Of a DNA stretch of 64,000 nucleotides, positions 17,623 through 27,247 are shown one piece after another. The position numbers were made by a program, and so were the translations under genes. Origin of the DNA: Leptolyngbya boryana PCC 6306 (GTDB taxonomy: Bacteria; Cyanobacteriota; Cyanobacteriia; Leptolyngbyales; Leptolyngbyaceae); the NCBI RefSeq assembly GCF_000353285.1, contig NZ_KB731324.1, positions 4,854,577 to 4,918,576 on the forward strand, read 5' to 3'. Position 1 is the first letter of the stretch, and the number at the start of each line of letters is the position of its first letter. The notes under the pieces are model-generated. The model worked only from the letters and a program-made list of their open reading frames with translations, searched no databases and was not told where the DNA came from.

Positions 17623-19143
17623 CTAGGAACGATCAGCAGAATTAAAAGCAACTTGCTCGGCTTGAGGTAAAGCAGCCGTGACGAGAGCCTTGGTTGTCTG
17701 CTCACTCCAGCACACTAACCAAGTTGGCTGAATTCCAAGCCAAAAGATCAATGCAGTCAACGCTAAAGCCGGAACATACTCGACAAATCGCACCTTCGGG
17801 AAGTAAGCCGTCTTGTTGTCTAACTTTCCAAAACAAGTCCGATTCAGCAGAATCACAAAGTAAACCGCAGTCAGTCCTGTCCCCAGAATCGCGATCAAGG
17901 TTTGCCACGGGAACCGAGCAAAACTACCTTGGAACACCAAGAACTCAGCAACAAAGCCTGCTAATCCTGGAATCCCAGCACTCGCCATTGCAGCCAGAAT
18001 CAACAAAGCACTGGTCAGCGGCAGCCCCCGAATCGGATTCAGCAGCCCGTTGAGAATATCGCGATCGCGCGTTCCAGTCTTCGCCTCAACTAATCCAACC
18101 AGATAGAACAAGAGCGCCAAGATCAACCCGTGAGCCACCATCTGCGACACTGCGCCCACCATTGCGAGCGGAGTCAAAGCAGCAGCACCGAGCAACACAT
18201 AGCCCATATGCGCGATCGAGCTAAATGCGACCATTCGCTTAATATCATGCTGCGCGAGTGCAGACAAAGCACCATATAGAATCGAAACGGCTGCAATAAT
18301 CGCTAATCCAGGACTGACAAGCTGCCACGAGTCTGGAAATAAGCCCAAGCAGAATCGAACTAAACCGTAAGTTCCAAGCTTCGCCAAAATTCCACCTAGC
18401 AAAATTGCAACGGGAGTCGAAGCTTCGACATACGTATCTGGTAGCCAAGTGTGCAGAGGCACGAGAGGCGTTTTGATTCCAAATCCAACCAGCAATAGGG
18501 TCAACAGAATTAACTGCGCGTTTTGTGGCAAAGCAGCAACATTGATATCTGCATAATCAAAGCTCGGTGCATGACTTAACCAGGTCACACCCAGGAATCC
18601 TGCCAAAATCAGCATCCCCGACATTGCGGTGTAAATCAGAAACTTCATTGCCGCATATTCGCGCTTCTGTCCACCCCAAATCAGAATCAGCAAGTAGAAC
18701 GGCACTAATTCCAATTCGTAGAACAAGAAGAACAGCAGCAAATTTTGAGCTAGGAATGCCCCTGCAACACCCGCATTCACAATCAGGAGCATCGAATAAA
18801 ACAAGCGAGGACGCTGTAAGACTTCCCCAGTCTTTAATCCGAACGTGCCACTAAATGCCACGAGCGCAGTAATCAAGCTGCCTAATGCCAGCAAAGGAAG
18901 AGACAACCCATCCACTGCCAAACTGTAGCTAATTCCCAACGTTGGAATCCAAGCGTGATATTCCTGCATTTGGAATCCGGGAACGCTGAGATTGAAATTG
19001 AACATTAGCACAATCGTCCAAAGCAAAATTGCGCTAGAGACTGCGATCGCACTGGTTCGAGCTTGTTTTTCAGACAAATTTGGGACTAACCCAATGACTA
19101 ACGCCCCAATGAGCGGTAGCCAAATCAAAGGACTCAGCATCAT
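17623..19143 (-). CDS. ndhD3: NDH-1 subunit NdhD3 (proton-pumping, CO2-uptake form)
   Basis: A 506-residue antiporter-like subunit of thylakoid NDH-1MS with about 14 transmembrane helices. ALVDGLSLPLL-type loop, FYELELVPFYLLILIWGG with the key membrane Glu, LPDTYVEASTPVAILLGGILAKLGTYG and AQHDIKRMVAFSSIAHMGYVLLG carry the conserved Lys and Asp of the proton channel. The D3 assignment rests on its place between ndhF3 and cupA. Gaps are 47 bp to ndhF3 and 61 bp to cupA. Confidence 0.92.
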   Translation of the reverse strand: MMLSPLIWLPLIGALVIGLVPNLSEKQARTSAIAVSSAILLWTIVLMFNFNLSVPGFQMQEYHAWIPTLGISYSLAVDGLSLPLLALGSLITALVAFSGTFGLKTGEVLQRPRLFYSMLLIVNAGVAGAFLAQNLLLFFLFYELELVPFYLLILIWGGQKREYAAMKFLIYTAMSGMLILAGFLGVTWLSHAPSFDYADINVAALPQNAQLILLTLLLVGFGIKTPLVPLHTWLPDTYVEASTPVAILLGGILAKLGTYGLVRFCLGLFPDSWQLVSPGLAIIAAVSILYGALSALAQHDIKRMVAFSSIAHMGYVLLGAAALTPLAMVGAVSQMVAHGLILALLFYLVGLVEAKTGTRDRDILNGLLNPIRGLPLTSALLILAAMASAGIPGLAGFVAEFLVFQGSFARFPWQTLIAILGTGLTAVYFVILLNRTCFGKLDNKTAYFPKVRFVEYVPALALTALIFWLGIQPTWLVCWSEQTTKALVTAALPQAEQVAFNSADRS

Positions 19144-19190
19144 AATGTTTTCCTTTCGCAGATCGGTTCTAGAGGGAATTTAGAGGCTTC

Positions 19191-21089
19191 TTAACGCTGA
19201 ACATTCATCACAATGTCAGTCGCACTTTGAGGGAATAGCGAAATCGAAACCTGCGACAGAAAGGGCAAGCTCAACAACACGCTGATCAATGCAATTCCAA
19301 ACAGAATGGTCAACATATAGAATTGCGATTGCCCAGAGTTGCTATACCGCAGATTGCGTCCACTAATCAGCGTCAGTACGCCAAATAAGTTCAATCCACC
19401 ATCGACGAGATATTTATCAAACCAAGAGGTAATTTGAGAAACGAGCGCAACGAGGAAAACAACGGTGCTGCGATACAGATTTGGCGTGTAGAAGTCATAC
19501 GCCAACAAATCTTGCACTCCTTTCCAAGGCAGAACCACAGGTTTCGCAATGTTCTTGTTGAGATAGACGATCGCGCTTGCGGCAATTCCTGTCACCGTTG
19601 ACCAAATCAGCAGCAATGCCAAATCTGTATTCACTTCAGCCCAGCTTGGCAACAGATTCAAGGCTTGCATAATCAACGGCAGATGCAGGATAAAGCCCAT
19701 CAACACGATCATCGGCAGTGCCATCCAGTAGTGAATTTCTGGCGATCGCTGAGCCATCTGTTTCGACTCGCCTTTGAACACGAGACAAAAGACTCGCGTC
19801 ACACCAAATGCGGCAAAAGCATTCACTAATAGAACCACACCCACAAGCCAAGGCTGCGTTTCCCAGATTCCGGTCGTGATTTTGAGCAATGCCCAGAAAC
19901 CGCCCAACGGAGGAAATGCAACTAAGCCCGCTAATCCAATTAAAAAGCTCAATCCAGAAACCGGACGACGCGACCACAATCCACCCAACTGCGTGACATC
20001 TTGCGTGATGCTATTCCAAACGACTGCACCACTGCCCATGATCAACAGCGCTGATGCCAAAGCGTGAGACAAGACCAACAGCAAAGCAGCATCCGGTTGC
20101 TGCGTTCCCACAGCAATGAACACCAAGCCCATGTATGCCGTCACGAGATAAGATTGCGTCCGTTTGATATCAATTTGCGCGATCGCGATCAACGAACCCC
20201 CGATCGCACTGACTGCACCAATAAAGATCGTCACGCCTAACACCGTCGGAGACAACGCCAAAACGGGTTCTAACTTAAACAGCACCCAAGCTCCGGTTGC
20301 AACCACGACCGAGTTCCGCAGAATTGAAGCGGGAACTGGTCCTTCCATCGCCTCATCGAGCCATAAGTGCAGAGGGAACTGCGCGCATTTACCCATTGGA
20401 CCTGCAATTAGCGCTAATCCAACCAAAGTAATCACTTTCGGATCAACCTGAGCCGTTTTTGCCCATTCTGCCAGTTCATTAAAATCCCATGTTCCTGCTA
20501 GGGGTAAGAGTGCGACCACACCCATCAACAAGAACAAGTCGCCCAACCGCTTCGTTAAGAATGCATCTCTCGCACCCGTGACGACGAGCGATTGGTTAAA
20601 CCAGACTCCGACCAGCAGATAAGTCGCGAGGGTCAGAATTTCCAGAATAAAGTAGGAGAAGAACAAAGAATTGCAGAGCACTAAAGCAGTCATTCCCGCT
20701 TCAAAGAAGGCAAGCAGCGAGAAGAATCGCGCCCATCCCCAATCCATCTCCATGTAGCCAAACGCATAAGTTTGTGCCAGCAGGTTAATCCCGGTTACGA
20801 GGACGATCGCACCAACGCTAAGAGTCGAAATTTCGATCGGAATCGTCAGATTTAATCCTGCGACATCGAGCCAAGGAATCAGAATTTCCTGGGGAGGTTG
20901 GTTCCAAGTTGCAGGCAGTGCAAAAGCAGCGTGCAAGAAGGAAGCAAAAGACATCAGACCGTTAAGGTAACCGGAAGGACGAGGACCTGTCCGCCGTGTG
21001 ATACCCGGAAACCAAAGGGCGGACAAAATCGCGCCCAAAAGAGCATAACAAGGGATTAACCAAATGCTCTGGAGCAAAGGGTGAGCCAT
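19191..21089 (-). CDS. ndhF3: NDH-1 subunit NdhF3 (proton-pumping, CO2-uptake form)
   Basis: A 632-residue antiporter-like subunit, first gene of the low-CO2-type operon. QTYAFGYMEMDWGWARFFSLLAFFEAGM, FLTKRLGDLFLLMGV, CAQFPLHLWLDEAMEGPVPASILRNSVVVATGA and IAQIDIKRTQSYLVTAYMGLVFIAVG are NdhF signatures. The LDEAMEGPVPASILRNS form, in place of the LPDAMEGPTPVSAL of respiratory NdhF1, marks the CO2-uptake branch. The start is preceded by GAGGTG. Sites matching the LysR consensus lie about 95-145 bp upstream. Confidence 0.92.
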   Translation of the reverse strand: MAHPLLQSIWLIPCYALLGAILSALWFPGITRRTGPRPSGYLNGLMSFASFLHAAFALPATWNQPPQEILIPWLDVAGLNLTIPIEISTLSVGAIVLVTGINLLAQTYAFGYMEMDWGWARFFSLLAFFEAGMTALVLCNSLFFSYFILEILTLATYLLVGVWFNQSLVVTGARDAFLTKRLGDLFLLMGVVALLPLAGTWDFNELAEWAKTAQVDPKVITLVGLALIAGPMGKCAQFPLHLWLDEAMEGPVPASILRNSVVVATGAWVLFKLEPVLALSPTVLGVTIFIGAVSAIGGSLIAIAQIDIKRTQSYLVTAYMGLVFIAVGTQQPDAALLLVLSHALASALLIMGSGAVVWNSITQDVTQLGGLWSRRPVSGLSFLIGLAGLVAFPPLGGFWALLKITTGIWETQPWLVGVVLLVNAFAAFGVTRVFCLVFKGESKQMAQRSPEIHYWMALPMIVLMGFILHLPLIMQALNLLPSWAEVNTDLALLLIWSTVTGIAASAIVYLNKNIAKPVVLPWKGVQDLLAYDFYTPNLYRSTVVFLVALVSQITSWFDKYLVDGGLNLFGVLTLISGRNLRYSNSGQSQFYMLTILFGIALISVLLSLPFLSQVSISLFPQSATDIVMNVQR

Positions 21090-21442
21090 CGAAATTCACC
21101 TCTAGATAGCAAGCTGAACCAGTCAGAAATTTGAAATAGAAAAAATTGCGCCGAACTCTACGCGATCGCGCTGCAGAATTAAGGTTTAGATTCCCTTAAT
21201 GATTTGTGTTCCCTTAATATTTACCACACCTAAACATTGAAAGAAACCTTGCTATCGCGAGCAATCGACCGCTGAAATTCAATGGCTGCAATACATATAG
21301 TATTTAGATTATGGTTTCAATTCACCGAATCAATTATTGTCGATACTGATTTCCGAGATTGATAGATTTCTATGGTTAATCCAGAAAATAGCTTGTAGCT
21401 CAATAAATGTTTTTTTGATCAAATTTTATTGAGAAAAATCTA
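21090..21442. promoter_or_regulatory. ndhF3 promoter region with LysR-consensus sites
   Basis: 353 bp upstream of ndhF3. It holds the inverted repeat ATTAAGG-N9-CCTTAAT (21178-21200), two direct TTCCCTTAAT copies 18 bp apart (21191 and 21209), TTA-N8-TAA at 21186-21199 and TTA-N7-TAA at 21221-21233. TTA-N7/8-TAA is the published CmpR recognition pattern. TCAATG half-sites like those of NdhR occur at 21235-21240 (minus) and 21279-21284 (plus). No gene was seen here. Confidence 0.6.
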
Positions 21443-21892
21443 TCAGTCAAATATCTTAATCTGATTAGAATCCGCTCTGAAAATCACGCGATCGCCATAC
21501 TTTAACCCTGAAATGAAAGGAGCAATCACTTCTACGATCGAGGGATTCTGAAAATGTCCAATCTTCGTTTCAGGATGCGGATAGTAAACGAAACTCTCAA
21601 AGCTTTGATGCTGATAGATAATCTGACAGGGGACAAACGAAAAATTCTCTGGAGCAAATCCTTCTGCCCACTCAACATCTCTAAAGACATAGGGAGCAGC
21701 AAGAATTTCAAATCGTTTCGGACTGATATCAATGTTCAACGTGCCCGGAAAGCACGCGGTCAAATCAAGTCCACGTGCCTTAAAAATCGGAGTCTGCATC
21801 TCGATCGTGCCTTTCGGGTAGGGGCTATGTTCAGCTTTACCTGATGCGACCCCGTACCCTGCTTGCACAGTTCCATCAATTTGTTCAAACAT
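21443..21892 (-). CDS. DUF120/CTP-dependent riboflavin kinase-like protein, cupB-linked
   Basis: A 149-residue soluble protein. GTVQAGYGVASGKAE at the start, FPGTLNIDIS in the middle and SIVEVIAPFISGLKYGDRVIFRAD at the end follow the order of archaeal CTP-dependent riboflavin kinase (G.V.SG.GE, PGTLN, VIE(L/V)IAP...LKDGD). Bacteria normally use RibF, so a true kinase role is uncertain; FMN or nucleotide binding is the modest inference. The ATG at 21892 overlaps the cupB stop by 8 bp (a GTG at 21895 is possible), so it is co-translated with cupB. Confidence 0.7.
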   Translation of the reverse strand: MFEQIDGTVQAGYGVASGKAEHSPYPKGTIEMQTPIFKARGLDLTACFPGTLNIDISPKRFEILAAPYVFRDVEWAEGFAPENFSFVPCQIIYQHQSFESFVYYPHPETKIGHFQNPSIVEVIAPFISGLKYGDRVIFRADSNQIKIFD

Positions 21893-23021
21893 CACAAGAC
21901 TGGAAAGTGAGTAGCCTCGACTCTAACAATTTATCCATCCAACCTTCTAGATACCTGCGATTGATTTCTTGTTCTTTCGGATCTTGAGTCTCAATTGGAT
22001 GCGGAGCCAAGCCCAAAATTGCGGCAGTCGTCACACAGAACATTGATTTCTGGAAGCTGTAACAAATTTGAACTCTCAGATCCGTTTCGCCTCTGACCGA
22101 GTGCCGATAAATCTCATGCAGATATTCTGGCAAGTAATGCGTCATATCTTGCATCAGCAAGGTGGGCGGAATTCCGCCACCCCCGATCGGTAACGGATCA
22201 GCATAAAGCGCCCCGTAAGAGAATCGCTCTTGCTCTAGCGGAATTTGGCGCGCCTGAGCATTGTAAGAAACCGTTCCCATAAACGGAAAAGACTTAAAGA
22301 AAACTGCCTCAACATAAGGCACTGCCGTATCCATCAAGAAGGTCAGTCCCGCAGATTTCGGCATGAGGTCGTAAGTCTGACCCTCAATTTCAACGCTCAG
22401 CGTAATCGGCAAACTCGCATTGTTGACTAAGCCTGCTTTGACATGATTCACGACATCCTGAATCGTTTTGATTTCGCCACGATCATAGCGATCGCTCAAT
22501 TCCAAGAACATCTCACTCATGACCGTCCAGAATTGCCCAATCCCGCTGTAGTAGCAAGATAAGCGAACTTGCTCTAGCAAAAAGTCTGGAAAGACTTTTG
22601 ATACACCTTGAATAAAGAGATTCTTTTTGGTTTTGGCTGCGATCGCTTTTTTTGCTAGCTCAATGAATTCAGCGCTATCGAGGTAAGCATCTAATCCACC
22701 TCCCCCGTGCCACATCATGGCTTTCATACAGTACTCAGAGAACTCGTAATTAATGCGATCGTGCCACCAATGCTTGAAAAGCTTTTGAGTTGTAATCTCG
22801 CCATCAAAGTACTTGAAGAACGGAAATAAGACTAAAAATTGCTTCTCAGCAATAAAGTTGAGATTTTTCGAGTAAGCGCCTAAGACAACGCCATAGCTTT
22901 TCAGGACACCCACAACTTCAACTAAATTCTGAGGCGACTCTGGCAACAATGCGCCACCAGATTCGAGGCGCTCAATGATGTCAGCCAAGGGATGCGTGGA
23001 TTTGATCGGGGCAGCAACCAT
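21885..23021 (-). CDS. cupB: CO2 hydration protein CupB (ChpX) of NDH-1MS'
   Basis: A 378-residue paralogue of CupA that serves the NdhF4/NdhD4 complex, usually the constitutive, lower-affinity CO2-uptake system. It shares HPLADIIERLESGGALLPESPQNLVEVVGV, the WWHDRINYEF block and YVEAVFFKSFPFMGTVSYNAQARQIP with CupA. It lacks about 50 residues between the N-terminal helices and the HDR block, as known CupB does. It starts 9 bp after the ndhD4 stop and overlaps the DUF120-like gene. Confidence 0.92.
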   Translation of the reverse strand: MVAAPIKSTHPLADIIERLESGGALLPESPQNLVEVVGVLKSYGVVLGAYSKNLNFIAEKQFLVLFPFFKYFDGEITTQKLFKHWWHDRINYEFSEYCMKAMMWHGGGGLDAYLDSAEFIELAKKAIAAKTKKNLFIQGVSKVFPDFLLEQVRLSCYYSGIGQFWTVMSEMFLELSDRYDRGEIKTIQDVVNHVKAGLVNNASLPITLSVEIEGQTYDLMPKSAGLTFLMDTAVPYVEAVFFKSFPFMGTVSYNAQARQIPLEQERFSYGALYADPLPIGGGGIPPTLLMQDMTHYLPEYLHEIYRHSVRGETDLRVQICYSFQKSMFCVTTAAILGLAPHPIETQDPKEQEINRRYLEGWMDKLLESRLLTFQSCDV

Positions 23022-23030
23022 AACTTCTCT

Positions 23031-24545
23031 CTACTCCATCGGTAAACTTGAAACTGGTTCGATCGAGGAATGGGTTTTCGCGATCGTCGAATATTCTTGC
23101 AACATGGCAGTCGTCGTACTTTCTGTCCACCGAATCATCCAACTCGGCTGCAACCCAAACACGACAATCAATGCCGCTAACACAAACGAAGGCGCACGCT
23201 CAGACCACTGTACCGGAGGCAAATTTGCAAACTGATCGGGCAAGCGTCCAAAGAACGTCCGATTCACCAACAGCAAGAAATAAACCGCAGTTAAGCCTGT
23301 CCCAATCATGCTGAGCAACGTTTGCAGTGGAAATGCATTAAAGCTCCCTCTAAAAATTAAAAACTCAGAGATAAATCCGACCATTCCAGGAATTCCAGCA
23401 CTCGCCATCACGCCCACAATCATCAAACTTCCGATAATCGGCAAGCCTTTTTCAGGAGCAAGTAATCCTTTGAGAACGGTAATATCGCGAGTCCCGGTCT
23501 TGGTATACACCACACCTACTAATGCAAAGAGCAGCGCCGAAATCAATCCATGACTGATCATCTGGAAAACTGCGCCCAACATACTCAACGGTGTTGCTGC
23601 TGCTGCTGCCAGCAAGATGAATCCCATATGCCCGACAGAACTGTAAGCCACCATCTTTTTCATATCGGTTTGAGCGATCGCAGTGAATGCTCCAAATAGC
23701 ACGCTTACCACTGCCCAAATCGCTAGACCCGGAGCCAAAGTTGCCCAAGCTTGCGGAAATAGCTGCAATCCAAACCGCAGCAATCCATAAGTTCCGAGCT
23801 TCAACAACACCCCAGCCAGTAAAACTGAAATCGGAGTCGAAGCTTCGACGTGAGCATCCGGCAACCAAGTATGCAGCGGAAACAGAGGAATCTTGATGCC
23901 AAATCCGATCAGAATTGCACCGAGCAAAATAATCTGAGTGGCTAACGGCAACGTCTGAGAGAGGGTTGGATTATATTCAAACGAACTAGCTCCACTTAAC
24001 CAAGTCAGACCTAAAAACGCCATCAGAATCAAAATTCCTGAAACTGCGGTGTAGATCAAAAACTTGGTCGAAGCATATCCCCGTCTCGCTCCGCCCCAAA
24101 TCGCAATCAGCAGATAGAGCGGAATCAGTTCCATCTCGTAGAACAAGAAGAACAACAGCAGATTATGAGAGAGAAATGCTCCCGCAACCGCCGCATTAAT
24201 CACGAGCACGAGCGCATAGTATAAGCGCGATCGCTGAACCTTCAAATCCGTTGAAAACAGTGCAATCAGCGTCAAAAAGCTATTCAGCACAATCAACGGC
24301 AGCGACAATCCATCTAGCCCTAGGCGGTAGGTCAACCCCAAAGGTTCTAACCAGGGAATATTTTCACTAAATTGCAGTCCGATATTAATCACATCAAACT
24401 GGGTCGCCACCACGAGCGAAACGATAAGCGTGAGACTGATCACCGCGATCGCGCTTCTTCTCACCACCAAATCTGAGATCGATCCTGGCAACAGTCCAAC
24501 CACGATCGCACCCAGTATGGGAATCCAAATCAATGCACTTAACAT
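23031..24545 (-). CDS. ndhD4: NDH-1 subunit NdhD4
   Basis: A 504-residue multi-helix antiporter-like subunit of NDH-1MS'. GLDGLSLPLIVLNSFLTLIALF, FYEMELIPLYLLIAIWGGARRGYASTKF, LPDAHVEASTPISVLLAGVLLKLGTYG and AQTDMKKMVAYSSVGHMGFILLA carry the conserved Glu/Lys/Asp channel residues. The D4 label follows from the neighbours ndhF4 and cupB. Spacing is 23 bp from ndhF4 and 9 bp to cupB, a compact operon. Confidence 0.92.
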   Translation of the reverse strand: MLSALIWIPILGAIVVGLLPGSISDLVVRRSAIAVISLTLIVSLVVATQFDVINIGLQFSENIPWLEPLGLTYRLGLDGLSLPLIVLNSFLTLIALFSTDLKVQRSRLYYALVLVINAAVAGAFLSHNLLLFFLFYEMELIPLYLLIAIWGGARRGYASTKFLIYTAVSGILILMAFLGLTWLSGASSFEYNPTLSQTLPLATQIILLGAILIGFGIKIPLFPLHTWLPDAHVEASTPISVLLAGVLLKLGTYGLLRFGLQLFPQAWATLAPGLAIWAVVSVLFGAFTAIAQTDMKKMVAYSSVGHMGFILLAAAAATPLSMLGAVFQMISHGLISALLFALVGVVYTKTGTRDITVLKGLLAPEKGLPIIGSLMIVGVMASAGIPGMVGFISEFLIFRGSFNAFPLQTLLSMIGTGLTAVYFLLLVNRTFFGRLPDQFANLPPVQWSERAPSFVLAALIVVFGLQPSWMIRWTESTTTAMLQEYSTIAKTHSSIEPVSSLPME

Positions 24546-24568
24546 AAGCGATTCCGAAGTTTAGAAAG

Positions 24569-26404
24569 TTACCACATCGACCAAGTGAGCAAAGCTCCCA
24601 GCAATCCTACGACCAACGCGATCGTCAACATATAAGCTTGAGAGCGCCCAGAAGCACTATATTTCAGCGTCTCACCACTCAAAATAGAAGCAAGCCCAAC
24701 TAAATTCACCACACCATCGACAATATAGCGATCGAACCATGCACTAAATTGCGAAATCGAACTGACTAACAGCACAACACTGAACCGATACAGCCGATCA
24801 ATATAAAAGTCATACGCTAAGAAATCTTGCACAAACCGCAGTGGAGCCTGAATCGGGCGAGTCCAAGCATAGTTGAGCTTCAGTGAGGCTCCCAACGCAC
24901 AGCCTGTAATTCCTGACATCAGCAACAACCCCGCGGCTGACCAATTCATAAACTCCCAACTGGGCAAAAGCTGCAACGAATTCAAGATGACCGGAACGAG
25001 TAAGGTCACCACACTCAGCGAAATCATCGGCACTGCCATGGTCCAAGGGACTTCTGGCGCACGTCGCGTTTTTGGCTGTGGATTGCCCATAAACACTAAG
25101 CGATACACTCTCGTCAAACTCAGCGCTGTCAAAGCATTCACGGCTAAGATCACAACAATCAACCAAGGCTCGCCATACCAAAAATCATCTAAGCCTCGCT
25201 GCAATGCCCAAAATCCGCCCAGTGGCAGCAAGCCAACTAATCCTGCGGCTCCGGTCAAAAATGCGGTCGTCGTTGCAGGCATTCTCGACCACAATCCGCC
25301 CATTTCTGTAATGTCTTGACCACTGGTCGTTAGAATGATCGAGCCAGTACTCATAAATAAAAGCGCTTTCGCGATCGCATGAGCAAACAGCAAAATCAAC
25401 GCGAAATCTGTCCAACCAATTCCAACCGCAATAAAGACTAATCCTAAATAAGCACTCGTCGAATGGGATAACGCTCGTTTGATGTCAATCTGAGCAAGAG
25501 AAACTAATGAAGTCCCGATCGCCGTTACTGTCCCAAGCGCCACTAAAGCAGTCGAAGCGACCGGAGACAAACTAATAATCGGTTGCAGCTTAATCAAGAC
25601 ATAAGCTCCACACCCCACAACGACCGAATTTCTCAAAATCGAAGCTGGATTCGGTCCTTCCATTGCTTCATCAAGCCAGAGGTGCAGCGGAAACTGAGCA
25701 CATTTCCCAATCGGGCCTGAAATCAAAGCCAATCCGAGCAAAGCCGAAACAGTAGGGGACAACTCTGCATGTTCCGCCCACTCATATAAATCTGGAAAAT
25801 TCAAGCTACCAGAGAATGCTGAAAGGGCAACGACACCCATCAGAAGCAATACATCCCCAACTCGTTTTGTTAGAAACGCATCTCGTGCCGCCGTCACGAC
25901 CAAAGGCTGTGCATACCAGAACCCAACTAATAAATAAGTTGAGAGCGTCAGCATTTCCAACAGCGCGTAGGTCAGAAATAGTGAATTACTGATCACTAGC
26001 CCGCTCATTGCGGCTTCAAAAAAGCCCATCAGCCCGAAAAACCGACCCAATGCCCAGTCTTTCTCCATGTAGCCGATCGCAAAGAATTGAGCCAGCAAAC
26101 TCAACCCTGTAATGACCCCCATCGCCCCAACGCTGATTGGAGAAAGTTCCAGCGAAAACGTCAGATCCAAATCTGCCGCCTTCAACCAATGAATATCAAA
26201 ATACTGGGGTTCCTGTCCCCAGACCGCACTAAATAGTGCCAATCCATGCACAAACGCCAGCACCGTCGTCAATATATTGAGATACGCCGCTGGACGCTGA
26301 CCGGAAGACTGAATCAATCCCACCGACCAAGGTAGGGTTAGGATTGCACCCAGTAACCCATAACACGGAACCCACCAGCTTGTTTCAATTAGGAACTGCT
26401 GCAT
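24569..26404 (-). CDS. ndhF4: NDH-1 subunit NdhF4
   Basis: A 611-residue antiporter-like subunit of NDH-1MS'. Key blocks: AIGYMEKDWALGRFFGLMGFFEAAMSGLVISNSLF, FLTKRVGDVLLLMGV, CAQFPLHLWLDEAMEGPNPASILRNSVVVGCGAY and LAQIDIKRALSHSTSAYLGLVFIAVG. The start at 26404 (MQQFLIETSWWVPCYGLLGA) has a GGAG box 6 bp upstream and matches NdhF3 in register; the frame is open upstream but unlike the family. It diverges from ccmK2 across about 470 bp. Confidence 0.92.
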   Translation of the reverse strand: MQQFLIETSWWVPCYGLLGAILTLPWSVGLIQSSGQRPAAYLNILTTVLAFVHGLALFSAVWGQEPQYFDIHWLKAADLDLTFSLELSPISVGAMGVITGLSLLAQFFAIGYMEKDWALGRFFGLMGFFEAAMSGLVISNSLFLTYALLEMLTLSTYLLVGFWYAQPLVVTAARDAFLTKRVGDVLLLMGVVALSAFSGSLNFPDLYEWAEHAELSPTVSALLGLALISGPIGKCAQFPLHLWLDEAMEGPNPASILRNSVVVGCGAYVLIKLQPIISLSPVASTALVALGTVTAIGTSLVSLAQIDIKRALSHSTSAYLGLVFIAVGIGWTDFALILLFAHAIAKALLFMSTGSIILTTSGQDITEMGGLWSRMPATTTAFLTGAAGLVGLLPLGGFWALQRGLDDFWYGEPWLIVVILAVNALTALSLTRVYRLVFMGNPQPKTRRAPEVPWTMAVPMISLSVVTLLVPVILNSLQLLPSWEFMNWSAAGLLLMSGITGCALGASLKLNYAWTRPIQAPLRFVQDFLAYDFYIDRLYRFSVVLLVSSISQFSAWFDRYIVDGVVNLVGLASILSGETLKYSASGRSQAYMLTIALVVGLLGALLTWSMW

Positions 26405-26875
26405 CTTTCTCCGCTCACAATCGTTAAGTTTGATAAAAATGCCCCCCGACCGCTCAAACCTGGGGAGCCTCAAAAGGTTGTCTTCAAATAGAACGCTTTA
26501 AAAATGCTTGAGATTCAGCTTAGCGTCTCGACTGTGGAAAAGTAAAATGCGATCGATAGACAGAACCAATCATTGTGATTCACTTGGACTTATATAGATT
26601 TATTTTATAATTTATTAATATTTTATACATTGCCTAGAAATCGTTCTATGGTTAAAAGTTGACGAACTGAGATGCCGTTTCTACATCAGCCCAACTTATG
26701 TCAGAAATTTGCAACTATCATTGGACTTTATATTGCCAAGGGTCAGGCTCGACTCTATTCTTTTAAGTATGGCACTGTGGAAGATTCAAAAAGGCTAAGG
26801 ATGATGGGCGATCCCCGTCGCTTCTTTCAGTTTAAGATGATGAATTAGTTCCACCTAACTTTTGGAGAATCGAAA
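26405..26875. promoter_or_regulatory. Divergent ndhF4 / ccmK2 intergenic region
   Basis: About 470 bp with both operons' promoters presumably inside. 26590-26630 is a very AT-rich tract, with one TTA-N8-TAA match (26605-26618) that chance could supply. A GGAG ribosome-binding site lies about 10 bp before ccmK2. No gene or RNA was recognised. Confidence 0.4.
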
Positions 26876-27184
26876 ATGCCGATCGCTGTGGGAATGATTG
26901 AGACGCGGGGCTTCCCGGCTGTGGTGGAAGCCGCAGACGCGATGGTGAAAGCCGCTCGTGTCACCCTGGTTGGCTATGAAAAGATTGGTAGCGGTCGCGT
27001 GACTGTTATCGTTCGGGGCGATGTTTCTGAAGTACAAGCTTCTTTGGCAGCGGGATTGGAATCAATCAAGCGCGTCAACGGAGGCGAAACTGCTTCAAGT
27101 CACATCATCGCGCGTCCACATGAGAACTTAGAATATGTGTTGCCGATTCGATATACCGAAGCGGTTGAACAATTCCGAAGTTAG
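26876..27184 (+). CDS. ccmK2: Carboxysome shell hexamer protein CcmK2
   Basis: A 102-residue single BMC domain that tiles the beta-carboxysome facets. [50 protein letters not shown] is nearly invariant among CcmK1/K2. The RGFPA (versus LGFPA) and the short C-terminus ending EQFRS make this the CcmK2-type copy. First of five genes ccmK2-K1-L-M-N. Confidence 0.96.
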   Translation: MPIAVGMIETRGFPAVVEAADAMVKAARVTLVGYEKIGSGRVTVIVRGDVSEVQASLAAGLESIKRVNGGETASSHIIARPHENLEYVLPIRYTEAVEQFRS

Positions 27185-27247
27185 CGTTTGACGCAAGTTT
27201 GTCTGGTTTGAATTGACATCGTTTTTTGATTGGAAGGGAGAATTACA

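Noticed and set aside
26605-26618. TTA-N8-TAA match upstream of ndhF4
   Set aside because: It lies in an extremely AT-rich tract where chance matches are expected, with no second site or inverted repeat nearby.
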